Assembly (NCBI GenBank): GCA_023412005.1
Contig: JAEYOE010000007.1
Location: forward strand, 1 to 64,000
Source of the DNA: Bacillota bacterium
GTDB taxonomy: Bacteria > Bacillota > Clostridia > Christensenellales > SZUA-584
Length of the DNA: 64,000 nt
Direction of reading: 5' to 3'
The notes below the pieces were generated by a model. It did no database searches. It worked only from the letters and a program-made list of their open reading frames with translations, and was not told the origin of the DNA. Positions 1 through 9,095 of the stretch are shown here, in pieces. Position numbers and translations under genes: made by a program. Positions within the stretch are counted from its first letter, which is position 1; each line of letters begins with the position of its first letter.

Positions 1-296
1 ATGTACGTTGTTCCAATTGCGCAAGCACCCTTGCCTCCCTCGCGGAGGGAGGTGGCAATTGGCGGATTTCAATCCGGCAATTGACGGAGGGAGTTTGTAT
101 TGCACAACACCATAGCGTGCATTACGCAGGCGGGCACGGAGACCCGCCCCTACGGTTCAAAGCATTACTGTTAAGCGTTCTAAAAAAGTATTCTTGTCCA
201 CCCGAAGGGGTATGCCACGCAGACCGGATCGCCCGGAGGTCGATCCCTACGGTTCAATGCATTCCTGCATGTTATACGTTAGATGGGTTCTTTCGT
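1..296. repeat. Intergenic repeat-rich DNA downstream of argF
   Basis: No gene is seen. Positions 31-58 form a hairpin (TTGCC.CCCTC / GAGGG.GGCAA). Positions 129-155 hold an element of the form CGGGC..GAGACCCGCCCCTACGG that recurs in diverged form at 53501-53528, and a related stretch ending CCCTACGGTTCAA sits near 231-257. These look like short dispersed palindromic repeats. The window edge cuts whatever lies further left. Confidence 0.5.
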
Positions 297-1256
297 CTAT
301 TTGCCCATCAACAGCGCCATGACGGCTTTCTGCGCATGCAGCCGATTCTCAGCCTCGTCAAACACCACGCTATGCGGCCCGTCAATCACCTCGGCGGTGA
401 CCTCCTCGCCCCTGTGCGCGGGCAGACAGTGCAGGAAAATGTAATCCTTGTTGCAGCGTGCCGTCAGCTTTTCGTTCACCTGATAGGCGGTAAAATGCTT
501 GTATTTATCCTGCGCGCCGCTTTCCTGACCCATGCTCGCCCAAACGTCGGTATACACCGCGTCCGCGCCGTCAGCCGCTTCATTCGGATCATGCGTCACA
601 ATGAGCTTCGCACCGCTCTGCGCCGCCGCTTTCATGGCTGCTGCCAGAACATCCGCGTCCGGCTCAAAGCCCTCGGGGCATGCGAGCGTCATATCAAGCC
701 CCACCTTGCCGCAGCCCACCAGCAGCGAATTCGCCACATTGTTGCCGTCGCCGATGTACGCGAGCTTGCCTTTGAGGCTGCCCTTGTGCTCGTAATACGT
801 CATCAAGTCGGCGAGTATCTGGCACGGATGCAGCAGATCGGTCAGGCCGTTGATCACGGGAATTGTGCCGTATTTGGCGAGATCCTCCACGTCACTTTGC
901 TTGAACGTGCGGATCATGATGCCGTCCACCATGCGAGAGAGAACCTGCGCCGTGTCGCTGATCGGCTCGCCGCGCCCCAGCTGAATATCGTTGCTGCTTA
1001 AAAACTGCGCGGTGCCGCCCAGCTGATACACACCCGCCTCGAACGACACACGCGTTCTCGTAGAGCTTTTGGTAAATATCATTGCTAAAATCTTGCCTGC
1101 GAGCAGCGGCGGACGAAGCCCCTCTTTGAGCTGCTTTTTCAGCTTGAGCGCTAGACTTAATACCTGCAAAATTTCATCCGGCGTGTAGTCGGACAGACGC
1201 AGTAAGTGTTTCTGCGCAAATTCTTTTTCGGGCTGATAGCTTAACAAATCCATCAT
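297..1256 (-). CDS. argF: Ornithine carbamoyltransferase
   Basis: Transfers the carbamoyl group of carbamoyl phosphate to ornithine, giving citrulline; cytoplasmic enzyme of arginine synthesis. The 319-residue protein has the family length and all signatures: carbamoyl-phosphate loop STRTR at residues 65-69, HPCQ at 143-146, an ornithine-site DVWASMG at 237-243 and the HCLPAHRG loop at 276-283. A GAGGTGATT ribosome site precedes two adjacent ATG codons, so the start may be residue 1 or 2. It is last in the argC-B-D-carB-argF run and starts 16 bp after carB, so the enzyme that makes carbamoyl phosphate and the one that uses it are probably co-translated. argF is used instead of argI because of the biosynthetic context. 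Confidence 0.96.
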   Translation of the reverse strand: MMDLLSYQPEKEFAQKHLLRLSDYTPDEILQVLSLALKLKKQLKEGLRPPLLAGKILAMIFTKSSTRTRVSFEAGVYQLGGTAQFLSSNDIQLGRGEPISDTAQVLSRMVDGIMIRTFKQSDVEDLAKYGTIPVINGLTDLLHPCQILADLMTYYEHKGSLKGKLAYIGDGNNVANSLLVGCGKVGLDMTLACPEGFEPDADVLAAAMKAAAQSGAKLIVTHDPNEAADGADAVYTDVWASMGQESGAQDKYKHFTAYQVNEKLTARCNKDYIFLHCLPAHRGEEVTAEVIDGPHSVVFDEAENRLHAQKAVMALLMGK

Positions 1257-1272
1257 AATACAATCACCTCGT

Positions 1273-4200
1273 TCAATATTTCAAATAGTCCCCGAGCGGG
1301 ATATGGTGTTCTTCAATATTTTCCGCCGTCATCACAGCCAGCATCGCTCCGAGCGTATCCATCGATGTGATGCACGGCACGTTAAATTCCATCGCCGTTC
1401 GCCTGAGCAAAAACCCGAGCCTGTCGGAGAGCTTGCCGCGCGTCGGCGTGTTAATCACCATCGAAATCTTCTTATCCTTGAGCGCGAGCACCACATCGTC
1501 CTTGCTCACAAGCGTGCAATCAAGCCCCTCGGCAGCAAAGAAGCCGTAAGTCTTATCGGTACACGCGATAGCAAAGCCCATCTGCTTCATTTGCCGCGCA
1601 TACGCAATCGCTTCTTCCTTGTCGCGGTCGGTGATCGAGAAAAGGATTGGCTTATCGGCTCTTGGCGGCTTCACGCCGGAGGCCACAAACGCTTTTTTCA
1701 GCGCCGCAAGATATGTTAAATCAGTGCCCATCACCTCGCCAGTTGATTTCATCTCGGGCCCGAGGAAAATATCCACCGTGGTCAGCTTTGAGAACGAGAA
1801 CACCGGCGCCTTCACCGTAATCAGACTGCTTTCCTTGTAAAGCTGCGTTTGATACCCCATGGCTTGGAGCGTTTCGCCCATCATGATGCGTGTCGCGAGT
1901 GACACCATCGGCACCCCTGTGATTTTTGAGAGTATCGGCACCGTGCGGCTCGCGCGCGGGTTGACCTCGAGCACATACACCTTGTTCTCGCTGTCGATGA
2001 CGAACTGGATGTTATACAGCCCCTTAATCTGCAGCTCAAGGCCAATGCGTATCGCATAATCCACAATCGTCTGTTTTGTCTTCGCGGAAAGGTTCTGCGA
2101 CGGATATACAGCGAAGCTGTCTCCCGAGTGGACACCCGCACGCTCGATGTGCTCCATCACGCCCACAATCAGCGCATCGGTGCCGTCGCAAACGCCGTCG
2201 ATCTCCACCTCTTTGCCGAGAACGTATTTGTCGATCAGCACCGGATGCTCGGGCGATATCTTCGCCGCGGCGAGCATGTATGACTCGAGCTCCTTCGTGT
2301 TATAAACAATCTCCATTGCGCGCCCGCCGAGCACATATGAGGGCCTGACGAGTACGGGGAAACCGATTCGTTCCGCAATCGTGATGGCGCTGTTGATCGA
2401 AAACGCCGTGGCGCCCGCAGGCAGCGGTATGCCGAGCTTTTCGAGCGCTTTTAAAAAGCGATCTCTGTCCTCCGCGCGGTCGATGCCGTCCACAGAGGTG
2501 CCGAGGATGTTCACGCCCACCTTGGCAAGCGGCGCGGCGAGATTGATCGCCGTCTGGCCACCGAACTGCACCACCACGCCCACCGGCTGCTCGCGCTGTA
2601 TCACATCCAGCACGCATTCGCGCGTAAGCGGCTCAAAATAGAGCTTGTCGCTCGTATCAAAGTCGGTCGAAACCGTTTCCGGGTTTGAGTTGATGATGAT
2701 TGACTCATAGCCCAAGGCCTTGAGTGCAAGCACAGAATGCACCGAGCAATAATCGAACTCAATGCCCTGACCGATTCGAATCGGCCCGCTGCCGAGAACG
2801 ACGACTTTTTTGCGCCCGCTGTCGCGCGATTCGTCCGCGCTGTCGTAGCACGAATAGTAATATGGCGTTTTGGCTTCAAACTCACCGGCACAGGTATCTA
2901 CCATCTTGTATGTCGGCTTAATGTTCAGCGCGTTACGCAGCGCCTTTACGGCGGCCTCCTGTGTGCCTAAAAGGTTTGCGATATAGCTGTCGCCAAAGCC
3001 GTATCTCTTGCATTTTTTCAAGAGATCCACACTCAGTGTGTCAATTGTGCAGTTTTTAAGCTCCTTTGCGATCGTCACGATGTTTAAAAGCTTGCTGATG
3101 AAAAACTTATCGATCTTCGTAATCTCAAATATCTGATCGACTGTATAACCGCGATCCAGCGCTTCAGACACCACGAATATGCGCTCGTCGTCCGGATTCT
3201 TCAGCGAGTTTTCAATGGCTTCGTTGCTCCACTTCGAAATACTCAGCATGCCGAGCTGATAATCGAGCTTCACATCAAGGCTGTCAATCGCCTTTAGCAG
3301 TGATTCCTCGATGTTTCGGCCAATCGCCATGACCTCACCCGTTGCCTTCATCTGCGTACCGAGCGTGCGCGTCGCGGTCACGAATTTGTCAAACGGCCAG
3401 CGCGGCACCTTGGTAACCACATAATCAAGCGCGGGCTCAAAGCACGCGCACGTTTCACCCGTGATCGGGTTTGTGATTTCGTCGAGACCGAAGCCCACAG
3501 CGATTTTAGCCGCTGCCCGCGCAATCGGGTAGCCCGTCGCTTTAGACGCGAGCGCGGAAGACCGGCTCACGCGCGGATTCACCTCTATCACCACGTAATC
3601 ATACGTATCGGGGTTTAATGCGTACTGCACATTGCATCCGCCCTTAATTTTCAGCGCGCGGATGATCTTGATGGACGCACTGCGCAGCATCTGGTATTCC
3701 TTATCCGAAAGCGTCTGCGACGGCGCAACCACAATGCTGTCGCCCGTGTGAATGCCTACCGGATCGATGTTTTCCATGTTGCAGACCACGATACAGTTAT
3801 CCTTCGCGTCGCGCATCACTTCGTATTCAATTTCTTTATAACCGGCAACGCTCTGCTCAAGCAGCACCTGCCCGATCATCGAGAAGCTCAGACCCGTCGC
3901 CGTGATGTTCTTAAGTTCGTCAAGGTTGTTCGCAATGCCGCCGCCCGTGCCGCCGAGCGTGTAAGCCGGACGGATGATGACAGGATACCCGTTGTCTTGC
4001 GCAAAAACAACGGCCTCATCGATCGAGCACGCAATCACGCTGCGCGCCACCTTCTCGCCGATGCTTTCCATCGTTGCTTTAAACAGCTCGCGGTCTTCGG
4101 CGAGCTTGATGGATTGGAGCGAGGTGCCGAGCAGCTCAATCCCGAGTTCGTCGAGTATGCCGCTGTCAGCCAGCTCCACGGCCATGTTAAGCCCCGTTTG

Positions 4201-4476
4201 CCCGCCCAAGGTGGCGATGATGCCCTGCGGGCGCTCCTGCCGCAATATATTGCTGACCGTTTCAAGCGTAATGGGCTCGATATACACACGGTCAGCCATC
4301 TCCTCGTCCGTCATGATGGTGGCCGGATTCGAGTTGATCAGCACCACTTCGTAGCTTTCCTCGCGCAGCGCCTTACAGGCCTGTGTGCCCGAGTAGTCAA
4401 ACTCAGCCGCCTGGCCGATCACGATCGGGCCGGAGCCGATCACGAGTATTTTTTTAAGATCATCTCTTTTGGGCAT
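1273..4476 (-). CDS. carB: Carbamoyl-phosphate synthase large subunit
   Basis: Makes carbamoyl phosphate from bicarbonate, ammonia (from the CarA glutaminase) and two ATP, feeding arginine and pyrimidine synthesis. At 1067 residues it has full length, with two homologous ATP-grasp halves (about 1-400 and 550-930) each opening with a nucleotide-binding KKILVIGSGPI/KKVVVLGSGPI motif, and a C-terminal MGS-like allosteric domain (about 935-1067). The start has a good GGAGG site. No carA lies next to it: the glutaminase subunit must be encoded outside this window. A 202-bp gap holding a dispersed repeat separates it from argD, so it may have a promoter of its own; an AT-rich TGCATAAATAT close to the start could be a second arginine-repressor site, but that is weak. 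Confidence 0.97.
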   Translation of the reverse strand: MPKRDDLKKILVIGSGPIVIGQAAEFDYSGTQACKALREESYEVVLINSNPATIMTDEEMADRVYIEPITLETVSNILRQERPQGIIATLGGQTGLNMAVELADSGILDELGIELLGTSLQSIKLAEDRELFKATMESIGEKVARSVIACSIDEAVVFAQDNGYPVIIRPAYTLGGTGGGIANNLDELKNITATGLSFSMIGQVLLEQSVAGYKEIEYEVMRDAKDNCIVVCNMENIDPVGIHTGDSIVVAPSQTLSDKEYQMLRSASIKIIRALKIKGGCNVQYALNPDTYDYVVIEVNPRVSRSSALASKATGYPIARAAAKIAVGFGLDEITNPITGETCACFEPALDYVVTKVPRWPFDKFVTATRTLGTQMKATGEVMAIGRNIEESLLKAIDSLDVKLDYQLGMLSISKWSNEAIENSLKNPDDERIFVVSEALDRGYTVDQIFEITKIDKFFISKLLNIVTIAKELKNCTIDTLSVDLLKKCKRYGFGDSYIANLLGTQEAAVKALRNALNIKPTYKMVDTCAGEFEAKTPYYYSCYDSADESRDSGRKKVVVLGSGPIRIGQGIEFDYCSVHSVLALKALGYESIIINSNPETVSTDFDTSDKLYFEPLTRECVLDVIQREQPVGVVVQFGGQTAINLAAPLAKVGVNILGTSVDGIDRAEDRDRFLKALEKLGIPLPAGATAFSINSAITIAERIGFPVLVRPSYVLGGRAMEIVYNTKELESYMLAAAKISPEHPVLIDKYVLGKEVEIDGVCDGTDALIVGVMEHIERAGVHSGDSFAVYPSQNLSAKTKQTIVDYAIRIGLELQIKGLYNIQFVIDSENKVYVLEVNPRASRTVPILSKITGVPMVSLATRIMMGETLQAMGYQTQLYKESSLITVKAPVFSFSKLTTVDIFLGPEMKSTGEVMGTDLTYLAALKKAFVASGVKPPRADKPILFSITDRDKEEAIAYARQMKQMGFAIACTDKTYGFFAAEGLDCTLVSKDDVVLALKDKKISMVINTPTRGKLSDRLGFLLRRTAMEFNVPCITSMDTLGAMLAVMTAENIEEHHIPLGDYLKY

Positions 4477-4678
4477 GCAAATCCTCCGAGATATTTATGC
4501 AGCATTGTGAATACTTCCACTTGTCATTGCTATGGAAAGCAACTCATTCGGTCATCCAGTCCACTTCGTAGTGAGAAGCGAAGCGACGACTACGTCAGTG
4601 GAAAGAATGACCGCTAACCTATCTTATCGTTTTACGTTCACTCAAAATGACACTAACAACTTTGTCAGCAGCCTGAGA
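4477..4678. repeat. R1 dispersed repeat copy A (core 4523-4612) between argD and carB
   Basis: The gap inside the arginine cluster contains a copy of an imperfect palindromic repeat: it opens GTCATTGCTATGGAAAG, passes through GGTCATCCAGTCCAC and ends CAGTGGAAAGAATGACC. Closely similar sequence occurs at 11017-11080 (inverted), 29648-29739 (inverted) and 37766-37840, with more distant relatives at 35767-35871 and 55663-55758. No reading frame is supported here. Confidence 0.8.
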
Positions 4679-5869
4679 TTATGCAAGCAATTTTTTCAGT
4701 GTGCCGATGAGGCTGTCAATATGCTCTTTTTGTATCACATACGGCGGCAGAAACCGCAGCACATTCACGCCTGCCGTCGCCGTAACAAAGCCTTCGCTTA
4801 AAAGCTTCTTTTTCATGTCCAATGCCGAAACGCAAGTATCCAAATCGATCCCGAGCATCAGGCCGTTCCCCCGCACCTCTTTGATGACAGGGCAGGTGTC
4901 TTTAAGCGCCGCTAGCCGGTCTTTAAAATAAGCGCCCGTCTGTTTGACATGCTGCAAAATATCCGTATCGAGCAGCTTGTTCGTCACGTAATAGGCGGCC
5001 GCGCAGGCAAGATAATTGCCGCCGAAGGTGGAGCCATGATCCCCCGCCGCAAATGCGTTGGCCGCTTTGCCGCGCGCGAGAAACGCACCAATCGGCACGC
5101 CCGCACCCAGTGATTTGGCGAGCACCACGATATCAGGAATCGCGCCGAGCGCCGGAGACGCGAGCAGTTCACCCGTACGCCCCATGCCCGTTTGTATTTC
5201 ATCCGCAATCATCAGCGCGCCGTGCTTGTCACATACCCGCCGCACCGCTTTGTAATACTCACTCGTCATCGGTATCACACCGCCCTCGCCTATGATGGGC
5301 TCTATCAGCACCGCGGCGGTTTTCTCGCTCACAGCCGCTTCGAGCGCGGCAATGTCATTCGGCGGTACATGCGTAAAGCTTGGCATCAGCGGCTCATACG
5401 GAATATGGAATTTTTCTTGTCCTGTCGCGGCCAGCGTCGCAAGCGTGCGCCCGTGGAAACTCCCCTGCATGGTGACCACTTCCGCGCGCGGGTTCTCTGC
5501 GGCAAAATGATACTTGCGTGCAAGCTTCAACGCCCCCTCAATCGCTTCCGCGCCGCTGTTCCCAAGAAAGATATTGTCGTACCCCGTGGCTTCGCAGAGC
5601 CTTTGAGCCAGCTTCGCCTGTGTCTCGTTATAAAAGTAATTGCTTGTGTGAATCAGGCTGTTTACGGTATCGCAGAGCGCTTTTTTCAGCCCGTTATCCG
5701 AATAGCCAAAGCAATTCACCGCAATGCCTGAAAGAAAATCAGTGTAGCGCTTGCCGTCGTTGTCAATCAGATAAACTTCTTCGCCCTTTACGAAGCTGAC
5801 AGGAAGCCGTTTTCCGAAAACGGGGCTGTAGTATTTTTGATCGAGTTTTGCCATATCATCGACATTCAT
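4679..5869 (-). CDS. argD: Acetylornithine aminotransferase
   Basis: PLP enzyme converting N-acetylglutamate semialdehyde plus glutamate to N-acetylornithine, the fourth step of arginine synthesis. The 396-residue class III aminotransferase has the expected length, a GNSGAEAIEGALKLAR cofactor region (about 103-118), a GSFHGRT motif (136-142), Asp-Glu in IADEIQTGMGRTG (221-233) and the Schiff-base lysine K252 in LAKSLGAGVP. An AGGGAGT site precedes the ATG by about 8 bases, and argB ends 6 bp upstream, so the two genes are in one transcript. Members of this family can also use succinyl-diaminopimelate (lysine pathway); the neighbourhood makes arginine the main role. Confidence 0.95.
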   Translation of the reverse strand: MNVDDMAKLDQKYYSPVFGKRLPVSFVKGEEVYLIDNDGKRYTDFLSGIAVNCFGYSDNGLKKALCDTVNSLIHTSNYFYNETQAKLAQRLCEATGYDNIFLGNSGAEAIEGALKLARKYHFAAENPRAEVVTMQGSFHGRTLATLAATGQEKFHIPYEPLMPSFTHVPPNDIAALEAAVSEKTAAVLIEPIIGEGGVIPMTSEYYKAVRRVCDKHGALMIADEIQTGMGRTGELLASPALGAIPDIVVLAKSLGAGVPIGAFLARGKAANAFAAGDHGSTFGGNYLACAAAYYVTNKLLDTDILQHVKQTGAYFKDRLAALKDTCPVIKEVRGNGLMLGIDLDTCVSALDMKKKLLSEGFVTATAGVNVLRFLPPYVIQKEHIDSLIGTLKKLLA

Positions 5870-5875
5870 ATCTTG

Positions 5876-6757
5876 TTACTCCCTTACCATTGTACCGATG
5901 CCGGTATCTGTGAAGATTTCGAGCAGTATCGGGTGCGGAATCGTTCCGTTCAGAATATGCGTGCGTTTCACGCCGCTTTTGATTGCTTTGATGCAGCCTT
6001 CAACCTTTGGCAGCATGCCGCCCGATATTACGCCCTTGTTAATATAGCCGTAAATCTCATCGATGGAGATTTCGTATACAAGTGTTGACGGATCGTTAGG
6101 AACACTGCGGATACCATCAATGTCCGTTAAGAACATCAGCTTTTCCGCGCACAAGGCCGCGGCGATTTCGCCCGCCACCGTGTCCGCATTGATGTTGAAG
6201 CTCTCGCCGTTCTCACCCACGCCAATGGGTGCGATAACCGGAATATATTCATCCATCGCGAGCGTGTTTAATAGCTTCGTGTTGATCTCGGTGATTTTGC
6301 CCACGTGCCCGAGGTCATACCCGTCGTCACCGAGCATCTTCTCGGCCTTAATCAGCATCGCGTCTTTGCCGCAAAGGCCGATGGCCTTCGCGCCCGCGAT
6401 ACCGAGGTGCGAAACGATATCTTTGTTGATCTTGCCCATCAGCACCATCTGCACAACATCCATCGTCTGCGAATCCGTCACACGAAGGCCGTTATGAAAC
6501 ACGGGCTCGATTTCATAGAGCTTGAGCATTTTGTTAATGTCGCCGCCGCCGCCGTGCACCACAATCGGGTTCATGCCGACGTATTTTAACAGCGTGATGT
6601 CCTGCATAATTTTCTCGGACAGCTCCGCCGAGAGCATCGCCGCGCCGCCGTATTTAATGACGACCGTTTTGCCCGAAAGCCGCCGGATATACGGCAGCGC
6701 CTCAATCAGTATATTGGCTTTTTCAAATAATTTATCCATATTATAAATACCATCCAA
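5876..6757 (-). CDS. argB: Acetylglutamate kinase
   Basis: Phosphorylates N-acetylglutamate, the second and usually the arginine-feedback-controlled step. Amino-acid kinase fold: phosphate loop KYGGAAM near residues 35-41, VHGGGGDINKML (about 68-79) and a C-terminal nucleotide part with SGGMLPKVEGC. It lacks the long N-terminal helix typical of the hexameric arginine-inhibited enzymes, though a short MDGIYNMDKLFEKANIL start is present, so sensitivity to arginine cannot be judged. Two starts are possible: the first ATG overlaps the end of argC by 17 bp, whereas Met7 would give a start just after the argC stop. The 293-residue length fits the family with either. Confidence 0.95.
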   Translation of the reverse strand: MDGIYNMDKLFEKANILIEALPYIRRLSGKTVVIKYGGAAMLSAELSEKIMQDITLLKYVGMNPIVVHGGGGDINKMLKLYEIEPVFHNGLRVTDSQTMDVVQMVLMGKINKDIVSHLGIAGAKAIGLCGKDAMLIKAEKMLGDDGYDLGHVGKITEINTKLLNTLAMDEYIPVIAPIGVGENGESFNINADTVAGEIAAALCAEKLMFLTDIDGIRSVPNDPSTLVYEISIDEIYGYINKGVISGGMLPKVEGCIKAIKSGVKRTHILNGTIPHPILLEIFTDTGIGTMVRE

Positions 6758-7772
6758 TCTCGCTTAATCCTTCACGTTCGTTAAAGCCGCACATAATGTT
6801 CGTGTTTTGAACGGCCTGCCCCGCCGCACCTTTGATTAGGTTATCAAGGCACGATACAACCACCAGACGCCCCGCGCGTTTATCGAGCACAAAGCCGAGC
6901 CCTAAATTATTGCTGCCGTTCACATGCTTGATTTCGGGCAGTGAGTTTTCGTAAATTTTAACGAACGGCTCATCCTTATACATCATATATGCGTCCGTAA
7001 TGTCCGCTTCGGTGATTCCGGTTTTGGGCGTTGAGTAAATCGTGGAGATGATGCCGCGCTTTATGGGCACGAGATGCGGCGTGAACGACAGCACCACCGT
7101 TTCGCCCGCCGCCAGCGACAACTCCTGCTCGATTTCGGAGGTATGGCGGTGCGTCGCGATGCCGTACGCCTTCACGGATTCGTCCACTTCGCAAAACGCG
7201 TTGGGCAGTTTCTCGCTGCGTCCCGCACCGCTTACACCGGATTTCGCGTCAATGATGATGCCCTTAGGGTCAATCACGCCGGATTTAAGCAGCGGATATA
7301 ACGCGAGAATTGCGCAGGTGGTGTAGCAGCCGGGGTTGCCGATCAACCTGGCTTTCGCTATCCGCTCGCGGTATATTTCAGAAAGGCCGTATACGCTTTG
7401 TGCAAGCAGCTCCTTCGCGCCATGCGGTATTTTGTACCACGCTTCGTATACGCTGACATCGTTGTATCGAAAATCTCCCGACAGATCAATCACGCGCGCG
7501 CCGCCCTTCAGCAGCACAGCAGCCGCTTCGGCCGATGTGCCGTGCGGCAGGCATGTAAACACGATATCGCTGTCGTGAGATAATGCTTCCAAATCAATAT
7601 CGTCGAGAATGATATCGCAGCCGGTGAAGCTCGGATAAACCGCGCTTAATTTTTGCCCCGCATAGCTTTTCGACGCGGCATGCACAATCGCAACCCCTTT
7701 GTGAGATAAAAGCAGCCGCATAAGCTCTGCACCTGCATACCCTGTGGCACCGACAACGCTGACTTTGACCAC
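6741..7772 (-). CDS. argC: N-acetyl-gamma-glutamyl-phosphate reductase
   Basis: NADPH-dependent reduction of N-acetylglutamyl phosphate to the semialdehyde, third step of arginine synthesis. The 343-residue protein starts with a Rossmann motif VVGATGYAGAELMRLL (5-20) and has the catalytic cysteine in GNPGCYTTCAILALYPL (about 147-163), plus the type 1 signature with HRHTSEIEQEL. It is the first gene of the arginine cluster; an AGGAGG site lies just before the start and a promoter with an arginine-box-like palindrome lies 30-60 bp upstream (7804-7832). argJ, often found between argC and argB, is absent here and sits at 52272-53465. Confidence 0.96.
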   Translation of the reverse strand: MVKVSVVGATGYAGAELMRLLLSHKGVAIVHAASKSYAGQKLSAVYPSFTGCDIILDDIDLEALSHDSDIVFTCLPHGTSAEAAAVLLKGGARVIDLSGDFRYNDVSVYEAWYKIPHGAKELLAQSVYGLSEIYRERIAKARLIGNPGCYTTCAILALYPLLKSGVIDPKGIIIDAKSGVSGAGRSEKLPNAFCEVDESVKAYGIATHRHTSEIEQELSLAAGETVVLSFTPHLVPIKRGIISTIYSTPKTGITEADITDAYMMYKDEPFVKIYENSLPEIKHVNGSNNLGLGFVLDKRAGRLVVVSCLDNLIKGAAGQAVQNTNIMCGFNEREGLSEIGWYL

Positions 7773-7803
7773 TTCATTTGCCTCCTTATTTTAACTATTT
7801 ATA

Positions 7804-7832
7804 AATATACATTAAAATGCATAAAAATGCAA
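7804..7832 (-). promoter_or_regulatory. argC promoter overlapping an ARG-box-like operator
   Basis: Reading the minus strand, a -35 TTGCAT (7832-7827) and a -10 TATATT (7809-7804) are separated by exactly 17 bases. The spacer and -35 are covered by the palindrome TGCATTTTTATGCA (7818-7831), and a second AT-rich half-site follows around 7799-7813. The shape matches the paired, AT-rich boxes bound by ArgR/AhrC in Firmicutes, so arginine repression is likely. No argR gene is in the window. Confidence 0.65.
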
Positions 7833-7913
7833 CCTCTTTTTTCGGAATAACGAAGCTGCAAAACTGCCAAAATACAATAGAAATCACACGCAAATTAAAG
7901 GGGGGCTAACCGC

Positions 7914-9095
7914 ATGAGAAAAGTGATTCTGTTATTTAGCGTACTGGCCGTGATTGCACTTGGCTGGTTTTTATATTTTAACGAGGGTGAGCCTGTCACC
8001 TTGGTCAGCTTATACGAGGTAACAGTCGCAGATCTATCCAATACGCTTGAGTTCTCAGGAAAAGTAGAGCCCGCAACGATGTACAGCGTCATGAGCGAAA
8101 CGGGCGGCACCGTCGCGTCGCTTAATGTCTTAGAAGGCAGCCGCGTTAAAAAGAACGACGTATTGTTTGACCTCGACGCATCGCAGGCCAAAGCACATCT
8201 GAAGGAAGCGCAGCTGAAATACAAAGCGATCAGCGATTCCGGGACGCATATGGCGATGGCACAGGGCGGCACAGCCGGGCTGGCCGAAGAAAAGGCCAAG
8301 CTTGCGCTGGCGCTGTCTCAATCCACCGGGTACGATTACGATTCTTTTAACAAAGCCTTTGGAACCGATACGGCAGAAGCGATCAGCCAAACCTCAGCAT
8401 CGCTCGCGCAGAGCCTTTCAGATATTCCGAATTTGAGTGAGCCGGACATAGCGGATCTCGGCCTTGACAGCCAGCTTGAGCTTGCCGCTCTCGCCGTAGA
8501 CCGCCTTAATAACCTTGTGAACGGCATGACGTACAAAAGCCGCATTTCGGGCACCGTCGTTTCGGTTAATGTGAATGTGGGCGAAGTGCTTTCCCCCGGC
8601 ATCCCCGCCATGGTGATTGCGGACACCGACCACAAGCTGATTTCCGGCTATGTATACGAAAAAGACTTAAATGGCCTCAAAGAGGGTATGGACGTGATGA
8701 TCAACGGCGGAAGTACGCGCTATAAAGGCTCCATATCGCATATTGGTGCCGCCGCGACAGACGTGGGAGATGCCTCTTCTTTTGATACGATGACAAAAAT
8801 CGAAATCACGCCGGACAAGGCTTTTGATAAAATGATCGGCGCGGTTGTGGATATAAAAATTGTACTCAGCAGCAAAAACGGCGTGCTCAGCATTCCGCTT
8901 GACTGCCTGACGGATGACAATTGCGTGTTTGTTGTGAATGAAGACGGCATTGCGGAAAAACGCACCGTTGTTCTCGGGTTTGAAAATGAATCAAGCGCAG
9001 AGGTTATCCGCGGCCTTAGTGCGGGAGACCAAATCATCACAACGCCGCAGAACATTAAGGAGGGCCAGCATGTCAGTTATGATCGAGGTGAATGA
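7914..9095 (+). CDS. Efflux adaptor (HlyD/MacA-like membrane fusion protein)
   Basis: Probable extracytoplasmic adaptor of a MacAB-type ABC exporter. The N-terminus is a single membrane anchor (residues about 5-22, ILLFSVLAVIALGWFLYF) with no lipobox. Then come the first half of the lipoyl/barrel-sandwich fold (EFSGKVEPATMYSVMSETGG..V), an alpha-hairpin around 85-185, the second lipoyl half with SRISGTVVSVNVNVGEVL, and a beta-barrel/C-terminal domain ending IITTPQNIKEGQHVSYDRGE. A strong AAAGGGGGG site precedes the ATG. Its last 26 bases overlap the ATPase gene, and the permease follows, so the three are one operon. In Gram-positives such systems export peptides or antibiotics; the substrate is unknown here. 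Confidence 0.88.
   Translation: MRKVILLFSVLAVIALGWFLYFNEGEPVTLVSLYEVTVADLSNTLEFSGKVEPATMYSVMSETGGTVASLNVLEGSRVKKNDVLFDLDASQAKAHLKEAQLKYKAISDSGTHMAMAQGGTAGLAEEKAKLALALSQSTGYDYDSFNKAFGTDTAEAISQTSASLAQSLSDIPNLSEPDIADLGLDSQLELAALAVDRLNNLVNGMTYKSRISGTVVSVNVNVGEVLSPGIPAMVIADTDHKLISGYVYEKDLNGLKEGMDVMINGGSTRYKGSISHIGAAATDVGDASSFDTMTKIEITPDKAFDKMIGAVVDIKIVLSSKNGVLSIPLDCLTDDNCVFVVNEDGIAEKRTVVLGFENESSAEVIRGLSAGDQIITTPQNIKEGQHVSYDRGE

Noticed and set aside
81..1001. Long plus-strand open frame (306 codons) over argF
   Set aside because: It lies opposite a clear argF in another frame, has no ribosome site and the Arg/His/Ala-rich composition of a shadow frame.
3748..4617. Plus-strand open frame of 289 codons over the start of carB
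   Set aside because: Antisense to the highly conserved carB N-terminus and continues into the R1 repeat; composition is that of a mirror frame.
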